The notes below the pieces were generated by a model. That model was not told the DNA's origin and did no database searches. It saw only the letters and a list, made by a program, of their open reading frames with translations. Shown in pieces: positions 16,081-24,519 of a stretch of 64,000 nucleotides of DNA. This DNA is from Deltaproteobacteria bacterium (lineage in GTDB: Bacteria > Myxococcota_A > UBA9160 > UBA4427). Each line of letters starts with the position of its first letter. Position 1 is the stretch's first letter. The translations under genes were made by a program, and so were the position numbers. The stretch covers positions 744,001-808,000 of the forward strand of contig JADJOR010000002.1 in the NCBI GenBank assembly GCA_016713665.1, in the 5' to 3' direction.

Positions 16081-17169
16081 ATGCTCCTGCCGGGTCTGCT
16101 CGTGCTCGGCGTCGTCGGTTGTGGCGATCCGCCGATCCTCGGAGATTGTCTGCCCCGACATGGCATGACGCCGATCTGTCTCTTCCAGGGGCCGGAGGAT
16201 CTGGCCGTCGTCGGCGGTTGGCTGGTCGTCAGTCAGATGCCGACGTCGAAGAAGCCGGGCAGTCTCATCGCCTTCCATCCCGGGACCGCGACCTATCGGA
16301 GTCTGTTTCCGCCGAAGGGCGTCGCGCTCGGCACGCTCCCGCCGACCTCGACGTCGAACTCGACCTCCGTGGAGAACGACGGGGCGGAGGCCGTCGACGA
16401 CGGGGGCTGTCGCGCTGGTCGGCCGCCCTCGATCGACGAGTTCGCGCCCCACGGCATCGACGTCGCGGGCACGCGGCTGCTCGCCATCAATCATGGCCGG
16501 CGCGAGGCCATCGAGGAGTTCGTGCTGAGCGCCGACGGGACGGGCCTCACCCTGCGGTGGCAGTCGTGCACGCCGCTTCCCGCCGACGCGAGCGCCAACG
16601 ACGTCGTCGCCCTCGACGACGGCGGCTTCGCCGCGACGAAGATGGTCGAGCGACCCCAGTGGAAGGGCATCGCGAAGCTCCTGCTCGGGATGGAGACGGG
16701 GGCGCTGCTGCGGTACTCGCCGAAGACGAAGACCTGGGAGACGGTCCCGAACACCGCCGGCCGCGCGCCCAACGGCGTCGAAGTCGACGCCGAAGGCCGC
16801 TTCTACGTCGCCGAGTGGACGGGCCGACGGATCGTGCGCGTCGCCGCCGACGGGAGCGGCCGCGAGACCGTCGAGCTCGATTTCTCGCCGGACAATCTCG
16901 CCTGGTCGGCGGATGGACGGCTGCTCGTCACGGGGCAGCGGGCGAGCGTCCTCGACGTGCCGGGCTGTGCCGCGGTCGAGCAGGGGACCTGTGCCTTGCC
17001 CTCGGTCGTCGTGGCCATCGATCCGACGGCCTTCAAGGTCTATCCGATCCTCGACGAGGATCCGGCGGTCGTCCTCGGCGCGGCATCGATCGCCGTCGAG
17101 CTCGACGGCAATCTCTGGATCGGCGCCTTCGCGGGCAATCGCCTGGTCCGGCGCGAGGGGGTTCGTTAG
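16081..17169 (+). CDS. Lipoprotein with SMP-30/gluconolactonase-like beta-propeller
   Basis: 362 residues from ATG 16081, placing a lipobox (LGVVGC) at residue 14. An upstream in-frame ATG at 15955 would add 42 residues translated partly from repeat DNA, but it would supply the positive charges that the short form lacks, so the start is uncertain. The body looks like a 6-bladed propeller: APHGIDVAGTRLLAINHGRR, NDVVALDDGGFAATKM, APNGVEVDAEGRFYVAEWTGRRIVRV, SPDNLAWSADGRLLVTGQRA. This pattern is seen in gluconolactonase/strictosidine-synthase-like proteins, probably lactone hydrolases at the membrane. It is followed 5 bp later by the BKACE gene, so the two form an operon. Confidence 0.72.
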   Translation: MLLPGLLVLGVVGCGDPPILGDCLPRHGMTPICLFQGPEDLAVVGGWLVVSQMPTSKKPGSLIAFHPGTATYRSLFPPKGVALGTLPPTSTSNSTSVENDGAEAVDDGGCRAGRPPSIDEFAPHGIDVAGTRLLAINHGRREAIEEFVLSADGTGLTLRWQSCTPLPADASANDVVALDDGGFAATKMVERPQWKGIAKLLLGMETGALLRYSPKTKTWETVPNTAGRAPNGVEVDAEGRFYVAEWTGRRIVRVAADGSGRETVELDFSPDNLAWSADGRLLVTGQRASVLDVPGCAAVEQGTCALPSVVVAIDPTAFKVYPILDEDPAVVLGAASIAVELDGNLWIGAFAGNRLVRREGVR

Positions 17170-17174
17170 GCGTG

Positions 17175-18068
17175 ATGGAAGAGCTCATCATCGAGGCGTC
17201 GCTGAACGAGCAGGTCACGAAGGCCGAGAATCCGCGGGTTCCGATCGCCGTCGACGAGATCGTCGCCGACGGGCTCGCGGCGGCGCGGGCGGGGGCGTCG
17301 ATCCTGCATTTCCACGCGCGGGACGAGGGGACCGGCGCGCTGCTCCATCCCGGGACCGAGGTCTACCGCGCGATCCTCCGCGGCATCCGCCGCGAGAATC
17401 GCGACGTCCTGCTCTATCCGACCTACGGCGCCTCGCCGACGCCCGAGGCGCGCTTCGGTCATCTCGAGGCCCTCGCCGCCGATCCCGCCTGCGGTCTCGA
17501 CTTCGCGACGATCGATCCCGGCGCCGTCAACTACGCCGACTACGACCCGCAGACGAAGCAGATCGGCTGGGACTTCGTCCTGTCGGTCACCCATACGGAG
17601 GTCGAGTACTTCCTCGCCCTCGCGAAGCGGATCGGGATCCAGTGGAGCTACACCGTCCGCGAGCCCGGGCAGATCCGCCACGTGCTCGCCTATCGCGACA
17701 TGGGGCTCGCCCCCGATCCGCTCCTGTTCAAGATCACGATGAGCGAGAAGCATCTCTTCGGCATGCCGCCTTCGCTCGCGGCGATCCGGATCCTGACCGA
17801 GGGCGTGATCCCGGCGGGCACGCCGTATCGCTGGATGCTCTTCGTCGAAGGAGGCTCGGCGAACTTCGTGCAGCTCTGCCGCTACGCCGTCGAGAACGGC
17901 GGCCACGTCCGGGTCGGTGTCGGCGATACGCCGCTCTATGCGGGCCGCGCGCTCTCGAACGCGGAGCAGGTCGGCGAGATCGTCGCGATGGCGAAGGCGG
18001 CGGGCCGCGGGGTGGCGACGCCGGAGCGGACGCGGGCGCTGTTGCGGACGTGGCCGCCGCGGCGCTGA
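17175..18068 (+). CDS. BKACE/DUF849 family protein (beta-keto acid cleavage enzyme) with variant zinc site
   Basis: 297 residues from ATG 17175, 5 bp after the lipoprotein gene (GTG 17172 is possible). DUF849 enzymes are zinc TIM barrels that cleave beta-keto acids with acetyl-CoA. Here H45-x-H47 (LHFHAR) supplies two zinc ligands, and R246 and D251 of the late RVGVGD motif are present. In the characterised enzyme Kce that motif is RVGLED, whose Glu is the third zinc ligand; here it is Gly250. The activity may therefore differ. A paralogue with the same change is encoded at 56050. Pairing with a lactonase-like lipoprotein suggests degradation of a lactone or keto acid (inference). Confidence 0.85.
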   Translation: MEELIIEASLNEQVTKAENPRVPIAVDEIVADGLAAARAGASILHFHARDEGTGALLHPGTEVYRAILRGIRRENRDVLLYPTYGASPTPEARFGHLEALAADPACGLDFATIDPGAVNYADYDPQTKQIGWDFVLSVTHTEVEYFLALAKRIGIQWSYTVREPGQIRHVLAYRDMGLAPDPLLFKITMSEKHLFGMPPSLAAIRILTEGVIPAGTPYRWMLFVEGGSANFVQLCRYAVENGGHVRVGVGDTPLYAGRALSNAEQVGEIVAMAKAAGRGVATPERTRALLRTWPPRR

Positions 18069-18095
18069 GGCCGGCGCTGCCCGTCGTGCGGCGCG

Positions 18096-18962
18096 TCAGC
18101 CGATCGCCTGCCGGACGGCCTCGACGCTCCTTCCGAGCAGCCCCGGATCCCGGTTGTCCCAGAAATAGAGACAGAGATGCGTCGCCCCCGCGCCGACCAT
18201 TCCCGCGGCGGCGGCCGCCGTCGCCGCGACGTCCGCGCCGGCGAGCACGTGGGTCGAGAGCGCGATCTCGGCGGGATCCCGGCCGACGGCGGCGCAGTGG
18301 TCGTGGAGCACGGCGACCTTGTGGGCGAACTGCTCGGGGGAGCCGCCCGGGAAGTTCCAGTCGTCGGCGTATTTCGCGGCGATCCGGAGCGTCCGCTTCT
18401 CGCCGCCGCCGCCGATCAGGAAGGGCGGTCGCGGCTTCTGGATCGGCTTCGGCTCGCAGCGCGCGTTCTCGAGCCGGTAGTGCTCGCCGTGGAACGTCGT
18501 CGTCGTCTGCGTCAGCAGGGAGTGGATGATCCGACACGCCTCGTCGAACTGGTCGAAGCGCCGACCCCAGGGCAGGAGCGGAATCCCGTAGGCCGAGGCC
18601 TCCTCTTCGTTCCAGCCCGCCCCGAGGCCGAGGTCGAGACGACCGCCCGAGACGACGTCGAAGGTCGCCGCCATGTTCGCGAGCACCGCCGGATGCCGAT
18701 ACGGATTGCCCGTCACCATGAGCCCGAGCCGCAGCCGCGTCGTCCGTCCGGCGAGATAGGCGAGGGCGGTCCAGCCCTCGAAGCACGGGCCCGTCGAGTC
18801 GCCGTAGATCGGATAGAAATGGTCGTAGAGAAAGCCACCGTCGAGCTCGGGGATCCGCTCGGCCTCGAGCCACATCGCGAGCAGGTCGGGCCAGGCCGTG
18901 TCCTGAGGGCGGGTCTTGAAGGTCAGGCGGATCGGGGGCTTCGAGGGCGTCGCGTTCGGCAT
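18096..18962 (-). CDS. LLM-class flavin or F420-dependent oxidoreductase
   Basis: 288 residues from ATG 18962 (MPNATPSKPPIRLTFKTRPQD). There is no good ribosome site, so it may be leaderless. The luciferase-like barrel is clear: FLYDHFYPIYGD, RLRLGLMVTGNPYRHPAVLANMAATFDVVSGGRLDLGLGAGWNEEEASAYG, FHGEHYRLENARCEPKP, and PPFLIGGGGEKRTLRIAAKYADDWN. This pattern is the common 'TIGR03560-like' F420-dependent group, though cofactor use is not proven. It is convergent with the BKACE gene and divergent from the NnrU-like gene at 19056. Its role is probably hydride transfer to or from a small organic substrate. Confidence 0.85.
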   Translation of the reverse strand: MPNATPSKPPIRLTFKTRPQDTAWPDLLAMWLEAERIPELDGGFLYDHFYPIYGDSTGPCFEGWTALAYLAGRTTRLRLGLMVTGNPYRHPAVLANMAATFDVVSGGRLDLGLGAGWNEEEASAYGIPLLPWGRRFDQFDEACRIIHSLLTQTTTTFHGEHYRLENARCEPKPIQKPRPPFLIGGGGEKRTLRIAAKYADDWNFPGGSPEQFAHKVAVLHDHCAAVGRDPAEIALSTHVLAGADVAATAAAAAGMVGAGATHLCLYFWDNRDPGLLGRSVEAVRQAIG

Positions 18963-19055
18963 GCGCGACACGGTATCGCACGGCCCTCGCCTCGCGCGCC
19001 GTGTTGCGGGATGATCGGGCGGACGCCGCCCGCAGCGGCGCCTGGAGGCAGCATC

Positions 19056-19802
19056 ATGGATGCGGTGGGTCAGGTCCTCCTCGGCTGGATCGCCTTCGGC
19101 GGGACGCATACGGCGCTCTCCCATCCGCCCCTGCGTGAAAGGCTCGTCGCAAAGCTCGGCGCCCGTGGCTTCCTGCTCACCTACTCCCTCGTCGCCTTCG
19201 CGACCTTCGGGCCGCTCGCCTGGATCTTCTTCACGAGTCGGGTCCCGGCGGCGGTGCCGCTGTCGGTCCTCGCGACGGTGCCGGGAATCTGGTGGCTCAC
19301 GATGGCGATGATGTTCGTCGCGGTGAACCTCATCGTGATCGGATTCTCGCAGCCGAATCCCGTGTCGGCATTGATGGCGGGGATGGGCGGGGCCCAGCCG
19401 GCGGGCGGAGGCGCAGCGGACGCGATGGATGCCGGCGGGCGCGCGGGAGACGGAGACGCCGCGCGCGGGGCGCTGCGCATCACGCGTCATCCGGCCTTCA
19501 TGGGCGTCGCGCTCGCGGGGCTCGCGCATCTGCTCGTCAACCCCGCGCCGATCGACCGTGCGTTCTTCGGCGGGATGGCGCTCTATGCCTTGCTCGGCTG
19601 CGCCCACCAGGATTGGCGCCGCAGGCGGGCCGGCGGAGCAGAGCTCGCGCGCTTCTTCGCGGTGACCTCGTTCCTGCCCTTCGTGGCGATCGCGCAGGGG
19701 CGCAATCGGCTCGTCGCGAACGAGCTGCGCCCGGCGATCCTCGCCGCGGCCGCAGTCGTGTTCGGCCTGATCTTCTTCACGCACCACCGGATCTTCGGCT
19801 GA
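19056..19802 (+). CDS. NnrU-family integral membrane protein
   Basis: 248 residues from ATG 19056 after GGAGG. About six hydrophobic segments are visible (VLLGWIAFGGTHTAL, GFLLTYSLVAFATFGPLAWIFF, GIWWLTMAMMFVAVNLIVIGF, and three after residue 150). The motif RITRHPAFMGVALAG is typical of NnrU and isoprenylcysteine-methyltransferase-like proteins. NnrU was first linked to nitric oxide and nitrite metabolism, but many members have no such link. A Gly/Ala-rich loop of about 35 residues between helices 3 and 4 (GGAQPAGGGAADAMDAGG) is an insertion not normally so long. It is convergent with the TauD gene at 19824, with no other partner. Confidence 0.78.
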   Translation: MDAVGQVLLGWIAFGGTHTALSHPPLRERLVAKLGARGFLLTYSLVAFATFGPLAWIFFTSRVPAAVPLSVLATVPGIWWLTMAMMFVAVNLIVIGFSQPNPVSALMAGMGGAQPAGGGAADAMDAGGRAGDGDAARGALRITRHPAFMGVALAGLAHLLVNPAPIDRAFFGGMALYALLGCAHQDWRRRRAGGAELARFFAVTSFLPFVAIAQGRNRLVANELRPAILAAAAVVFGLIFFTHHRIFG

Positions 19803-19823
19803 ACCGATCCGTCCGCGACCGGC

Positions 19824-20714
19824 TCAGGCGAGGATCCGCCCGACCTCGCGGTCGCCCGTGATCGACGTGCGCTGCACGACGCGATGGAGGCCCTCGGGCG
19901 TGCCGAAGGCCATGTGCATCGTGCGCCAGTTGTCCCAGAGGACGACGTCGTTCGGCTGCCAGTCGTGGACGTAGGTGAAGCGGCCGGAGCAGGTGTGCTC
20001 GACGAGCTCCTCGAGCAGCGCATCGCCTTCCTTGCGCGGCATGCCGACCATCTCGATCAGATGGATGGGCGAGAGGACGAGCGACTTGCGGCCGCTTTCG
20101 GGATGGGTCCAGACGAGCGTGTGGGCGACGGGCGGGAAGCTGCCGAAGTCCTGGCTCCCCATCGTCCCGAAGCGCAGGTTCTTCGTCCGGGCGAAGCGCA
20201 TGTCGCAGATGTTGGTCACGAAATCGAAGCGCGCCTCGAGGCCCTCGATGCGCTTCTTCCAGGCGGGCGAGAGGGCATCGTAGGCGGCGGCCGTGTCGAT
20301 CCAGCCGGTCTCGCCGCCCCGGGCCGGGCGCTCGATCATGCGCAGGAGCGCGCCGCGGCAGGGCTGCGTCGTGTAGATCATGTCGCTGTGCCAGGGGATG
20401 CGGCCGACGATCGGCGCCTCGTCGATGTAGTGGACGATGGGCGTGTTCCGTCCGCGGGTCGTGAGCTCGATGATCTCCGGGTGGCCTTCGAGGCGCACGC
20501 TCTCGACGGGATGGACGTCGAGGTCGCCGAAGCAGCGGGAGAGGGCGACGTGGCGCTCGGGCGTCGTAGCGAGCCCGCGGAAGACGAGAATGCCGGCTTC
20601 GAGCCAGACGCCATGGAGCGCGCGCTGCGTCGCCTCCGAGATCGGTCGCGACAGATCGAGGCCGATGATCTCGGCTCCGACACCCGAGCCGGTCGGTTTG
20701 ACTTCGAAATCCAT
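19824..20714 (-). CDS. TauD/TfdA-family Fe(II)/2-oxoglutarate dioxygenase
   Basis: 296 residues from ATG 20714, with a strong GGAGGAA site. The family pattern is complete: MDFEVKPTGSGVGAEIIGLDLSRP at the start, H109-x-D111 (IPWHSDMIY) as iron ligands, then LWDNWRTMHMAFG with the distal His and HRVVQRTSI with the 2-oxoglutarate Arg. The length is typical of TauD/TfdA enzymes acting on taurine, phenoxyacetates, carnitine-like or alkyl sulfate substrates. It is divergent from the amidohydrolase pair at 20935, with 220 bp between them, so shared control is possible. The product could feed those hydrolases (inference). Confidence 0.87.
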   Translation of the reverse strand: MDFEVKPTGSGVGAEIIGLDLSRPISEATQRALHGVWLEAGILVFRGLATTPERHVALSRCFGDLDVHPVESVRLEGHPEIIELTTRGRNTPIVHYIDEAPIVGRIPWHSDMIYTTQPCRGALLRMIERPARGGETGWIDTAAAYDALSPAWKKRIEGLEARFDFVTNICDMRFARTKNLRFGTMGSQDFGSFPPVAHTLVWTHPESGRKSLVLSPIHLIEMVGMPRKEGDALLEELVEHTCSGRFTYVHDWQPNDVVLWDNWRTMHMAFGTPEGLHRVVQRTSITGDREVGRILA

Positions 20715-20864
20715 GCTCGATTCCTCCGTGGACCTTCGGCCGATCGCCGCGAGCCGATCCGCTCCGATCCGCTGCGATCATTCTCTCGCAGTTCGAAGCG
20801 ACGGGAAAGGGCGGTCTGGACGGCGCGTTCAAGGGCCGGTTGCGCCGCCGCCCCCGTGCGCGAT

Positions 20865-20883
20865 GCTGCAGGTCGCGTGCAGC
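20865..20883. promoter_or_regulatory. Inverted repeat in the TauD/amidohydrolase divergent region
   Basis: GCTGCA and TGCAGC are 6-bp arms around a 7-nt spacer, about 50 bp before the amidohydrolase start. Two 10-bp direct repeats (CGATCCGCTC and CGATCCGCTG) lie nearby at 20755-20774. Either could be an operator for an unlinked regulator. There is no supporting evidence beyond symmetry. Confidence 0.25.
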
Positions 20884-20934
20884 GGCCGCTTCGACCGCAT
20901 GGGCCGCCCGTCATCGATCGAGGAGGATCATTTC

Positions 20935-22038
20935 ATGCGCAAGCGACTCATCTCGGCCGACTCCCACACCGTCGAGCACGACGAGACCTACGCCGACATC
21001 GATCCGAAGTTCCGCGCCGACCGGCCGCGCGCGGCCTACGTCGAGAATCGGGGCGGCGCCGTCTTCACGATCCCGAACCTCGCCATCGCCGACATCATCC
21101 CGATGGGTCTCGTCTGTACGGCAGGTCGACCGCCCGAGGATTTCGGCAAGCCGAAGCGCTGGGAGGAGCTGCATCCCGCCGGCCACGACCCGAAGGCGCG
21201 ACTCGCGCTGCAGGACGAGGAGGGGATCAGCGCCGAGGTCATCTACCCGAGCATGGGCATGGTGCTCTGCAACCATCCCGACGTGAACTATCGCAAGGCC
21301 TGCTTCGACGCCTACAACCGCTGGATCCTGCGTTTCCACGAGGCGGATCCGAAGCGCCTCGTGATGCTGCCGCAGGTGACGCTGCGGACGATTCCCGAAG
21401 GCATCGCAGAGCTCGAGGAGGCGAAGCGGATCGGCTACCGCGGCGTCATGCTCTCCGGCAACGCCGCCTTCCACGACTACGACCATCCCGACTACGATCC
21501 TTTCTGGCGCGCCTGCGTCGATCTCGACATCCCGGTCGCGTTCCACATCCTGACGAGTCGCGGGGACATCGGCGACCACCAGCGTGGGCACAAGATCATC
21601 CAGCATCTCATCACGATCCGCGGCAACCAGGACCTGATGGCGATGCTGATCTTCGGCGGAGTGTTCGAGCGCCATCCGAAGCTGAAGGTCGTCTGCGTCG
21701 AGGCCGACGCCGGCTGGGTCCCGCATTTCAAGTACCGCATGGACCACAACTTCGAGCGCCATCGCCACTGGCAGAAGTACGACGTCCTCTCGCGCATGCC
21801 TTCCGAGTACTTCGACGACAACATCTTCGTCACGTTCCAGGACGACTACAGCGTGAAGTACGCGCTGCCCGGGATGCGCGCCGATCGCATCCTCTGGGCC
21901 TCGGACTTCCCCCACGGCGACGGGACCTACCCGTATACCCACAAGATCGTCGACGAGCTGACCGCGCCCATGTCGAAGGACGTGGCCGACGCGATCCTGT
22001 TCCGCAACGTCGCCGAGCTCTACGGCCTGGCAGCCTAG
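20935..22038 (+). CDS. Amidohydrolase-2 (ACMSD-like) family metal-dependent hydrolase
   Basis: 367 residues from ATG 20935 behind AGGAGG. It opens with ISADSHTVEHDETY, the D-x-H variant of the metal motif seen in the amidohydrolase-2 (PF04909) group. It then shows VAFHILTSRG (central His), FGGVFERHPKLKVVCVEADAGWVPHF, and DRILWASDFPHGDGTYP with the catalytic Asp. Relatives decarboxylate or hydrolyse aromatic-type carboxylates such as 2-amino-3-carboxymuconate semialdehyde or resorcylate. It is followed after 84 bp by a second amidohydrolase gene. A third family member is encoded at 44302. Substrate unknown. Confidence 0.88.
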   Translation: MRKRLISADSHTVEHDETYADIDPKFRADRPRAAYVENRGGAVFTIPNLAIADIIPMGLVCTAGRPPEDFGKPKRWEELHPAGHDPKARLALQDEEGISAEVIYPSMGMVLCNHPDVNYRKACFDAYNRWILRFHEADPKRLVMLPQVTLRTIPEGIAELEEAKRIGYRGVMLSGNAAFHDYDHPDYDPFWRACVDLDIPVAFHILTSRGDIGDHQRGHKIIQHLITIRGNQDLMAMLIFGGVFERHPKLKVVCVEADAGWVPHFKYRMDHNFERHRHWQKYDVLSRMPSEYFDDNIFVTFQDDYSVKYALPGMRADRILWASDFPHGDGTYPYTHKIVDELTAPMSKDVADAILFRNVAELYGLAA

Positions 22039-22067
22039 CGCCGGCACGCTCGCCGAGGGCGTTCATC

Positions 22068-22096
22068 TGCGCTCCGGCCCATGCGACCGGAGCGCA
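22068..22096 (+). terminator. Intercistronic hairpin between two amidohydrolase genes
   Basis: A perfect 10-bp stem (TGCGCTCCGG / CCGGAGCGCA) with a 9-nt loop is followed by TCGCATTTT. It lies 30 bp after the first stop codon and just before the next ribosome site. It could end or weaken transcription between the genes, or protect the upstream message. Confidence 0.5.
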
Positions 22097-22122
22097 TCGC
22101 ATTTTCATCGAAGGAGATCGCC

Positions 22123-23625
22123 ATGTCCCACGACACCTCAGGTCATGCCCATCCCGTCGGCTCCGAGATCCGCAGCCGCCTCGGTCATCCGATCATCGAC
22201 GGCGACGCCCACATCAACGAGTTCTACCCGGGCTTCCTCGAGGCGATCGACAAGGTCGGCGGCGGCGACTTCGGCCGGCGCTATCGCGCGGGCTTCCTCT
22301 CCGAGGGGACCGGCGGCGGCCACCGCGGGGGCGACTTCTCGGGCTGGGTCGACCAGAGCTGGGAGGAGCGGAAGAAGTGGCGGACGCGGCGGCCCGCCTG
22401 GTGGGGCATGCCGACGAAGAACCTGAACGACGCGGCGACGGCGGTGCTCCCGGGGCTCCTCTACGAGCGGATGCCGGAGCTCGGCTGGGACTTCACGATC
22501 GTCTACGGCGGCCTCGGGCTCTTTCTGCCGATCGAGCTCGACGAGGAGCGCCGCCGCATCGGCTGCCGAGCGCTCAACACGCTGCAGGCCGACATGTACG
22601 CCGAGTACGCGGACCGGATCTGCCCCGTCGCCGTCATCCCGATGACGACGCCGCAGGAGGCGATCGACGAGCTCGAGCATTCGGTCCTCCGCCTGCGCCA
22701 CAAGGTCATCATGATCCCGACGGGCGTCCCGCGCCCGATCGCGGGGCTGCATGAGACGGCGCCCCAGGCCTTCCCCGACGCGCATTGGATGGACTACTAC
22801 GGCGTCGACTCGGAGCACGACTACGACCCGTTCTGGAAGCGCTGCGTCGAGCTCGGGGTCGCGGTGACGGCCCATGCCGGGACGCTGCCGACGATCCCGT
22901 GGTCGGGGCGCTCGATCTCGAGCTACAGCTTCAACCACATCGGCAACCACGCGATGCACCAGGCGGCGCTCGCCAAGTCCCTCGTGATGGGCGGCGTGAC
23001 GCGCCGCTTCCCGACGCTCCACTTCGCGCTGCTCGAAGGCGGCATGGGCTGGGCCTTCCAGCAGATGGCCGAGATCATGGGCCTCTGGGAGAAGCGCTCG
23101 GTCGCGGGCCTCGCGAACACGCATCCCGCGCACCTCGACCGCAAGGGCTACCCCGCGATGGTCGCGCGCTATGCCGGCCGCTTCGCCGAGGGCCGGATGG
23201 ATCAGTTCGACCGGAGCCTCGAGAACTTCTTCACCGCGAAGGTCGAAGAGCAGGACCTCGACGAGTGGGCGGCGATGGAGATCGGGGACGAGGCCGACTT
23301 CGCGGACCGCTATGCCGCGCGGCTCTTCTTCGGCTGCGAGGCCGACGACCGGGCGAACGTGCTCGCCTTCGATACGCGGCTGACGCCGCTGCGAGTTCGA
23401 TTCAAGGCGGTCTTCGGGAGCGACATCGGACATTTCGACGTGCCCGACATGCGGCATGTCGTCGCGGAGGCCTACGAGCTCTTCGAGGAGGGGCTCATGA
23501 GCGCCGAGGACTTCCGGGACTTCACCTTCGCGAACTCGGTGCGCCTGCATGGGGGAATGAATCCGAAGTTCTTCGAGGGGACGGCGGTCGAGGACGAGGC
23601 GCGGAAGGTGTTGGGGGTGGGGTGA
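22123..23625 (+). CDS. Amidohydrolase-2 family metal-dependent hydrolase (long form)
   Basis: 500 residues from ATG 22123 with AAGGAG upstream. The opening IIDGDAHINEFYPGF carries the D-x-H motif. Later come VAVTAHAGTLPTIPWSGRS with the central metal-ligand His, RRFPTLHFALLEGGMGWAF, and FGSDIGHFDVPD with the Asp. Long insertions make it about 130 residues longer than the neighbour. This subgroup is common in steroid- and hydrocarbon-degrading proteobacteria and actinobacteria, but activities are unassigned. It probably shares a substrate or pathway with the gene at 20935. It converges on the PEP-CTERM gene, which ends 4 bp later. Confidence 0.85.
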   Translation: MSHDTSGHAHPVGSEIRSRLGHPIIDGDAHINEFYPGFLEAIDKVGGGDFGRRYRAGFLSEGTGGGHRGGDFSGWVDQSWEERKKWRTRRPAWWGMPTKNLNDAATAVLPGLLYERMPELGWDFTIVYGGLGLFLPIELDEERRRIGCRALNTLQADMYAEYADRICPVAVIPMTTPQEAIDELEHSVLRLRHKVIMIPTGVPRPIAGLHETAPQAFPDAHWMDYYGVDSEHDYDPFWKRCVELGVAVTAHAGTLPTIPWSGRSISSYSFNHIGNHAMHQAALAKSLVMGGVTRRFPTLHFALLEGGMGWAFQQMAEIMGLWEKRSVAGLANTHPAHLDRKGYPAMVARYAGRFAEGRMDQFDRSLENFFTAKVEEQDLDEWAAMEIGDEADFADRYAARLFFGCEADDRANVLAFDTRLTPLRVRFKAVFGSDIGHFDVPDMRHVVAEAYELFEEGLMSAEDFRDFTFANSVRLHGGMNPKFFEGTAVEDEARKVLGVG

Positions 23626-23628
23626 GGC

Positions 23629-24366
23629 TCAGTTCCTCCGGTCGAGCCGACGGAGCCTTCTCCGATCACGCCGGCCAGCGAGCGCGGTCAGACCAAGTCC
23701 GACCAGGAGCGCCGTGGACGCCTCGGGTACCGGCGTACTGACGCGGACGGCGCCCGACGTGCGGAGCAATCCGGAATAGCGCAGACCATTGCGCTCGACG
23801 GAGAAGATCCAGTGGACGGAGGGTCCCGTCCAGTCGAGCGCGTCCGCATGGCCAAAGAACCCGCCGTACCGAATCCCGTCGCTGGCCGTCGACCACGGGA
23901 TGGGCTCGCCGTCGAGCAGGAACGTTCCGCTTGCGCCATAAGGGCCAGTCGTTTCCGTGAACACCGTCTCGCCGGAGAGAAACTGCTGCGCGAGCGGACC
24001 CCCGTTCAACGTGTTCGTCGCGGACATGAAGAGCGCGCTCGTGTCGACGCCGCCATATCGGGTGCCGGTGACCGACCCCGTCGTGCCGGCCCAGATGGAT
24101 GGGGCGGCGGATAGATGCAGGTGTCCGGCGAATCGCCGAACGAGAGGATGGATCCCGTACGAATCCGTTTCCTCGAGCAACAGGTCGATGCTCGTCGCGA
24201 GCTCCGGAGCCGAAAGCGTCGCGTCGATCCAGTAGTCGACGCCGTCCGTGACCTCGACGTCGATCCATGCCTGGATCGAATACGAGTCGGCCGTGTCGTA
24301 CGTGACGGCCGCGGCGGGCTGGGCGATGGCGACGAGTATCGGAACGACGAGCGCGATACGAATCAT
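23629..24366 (-). CDS. PEP-CTERM sorting-domain protein
   Basis: 245 residues from ATG 24366 (MIRIALVVPILVAIAQPAAA), which gives a clean signal peptide; the in-frame ATG at 24402 would not. The mature part is a beta-rich domain of unknown function (DGVDYWIDATLSAPE, PLVRRFAGHLHLS). It ends with the three-part PEP-CTERM signal: VPEAS, a hydrophobic helix (ALLVGLGLTALAG) and a basic tail (RRDRRRLRRLDRR). Such proteins are cut and anchored by exosortase and often belong to exopolysaccharide or biofilm matrix. The exosortase itself is not in this window. A second PEP-CTERM protein is encoded at 31015. Confidence 0.8.
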   Translation of the reverse strand: MIRIALVVPILVAIAQPAAAVTYDTADSYSIQAWIDVEVTDGVDYWIDATLSAPELATSIDLLLEETDSYGIHPLVRRFAGHLHLSAAPSIWAGTTGSVTGTRYGGVDTSALFMSATNTLNGGPLAQQFLSGETVFTETTGPYGASGTFLLDGEPIPWSTASDGIRYGGFFGHADALDWTGPSVHWIFSVERNGLRYSGLLRTSGAVRVSTPVPEASTALLVGLGLTALAGRRDRRRLRRLDRRN

Positions 24367-24519
24367 GATCGGGAGGCCTCGCCTGGACGGCTCCGTCCCC
24401 AAACGACATTGCGCCGACTTCAGACAGGCTGCCCGCCCATTCGAAGCCCCCTGCAGTCGGATAACGTTAGGTGAGTCGGGCAGAATCGTCTAGCCCCTCC
24501 ATCGACCTCCGGCCTCGGA

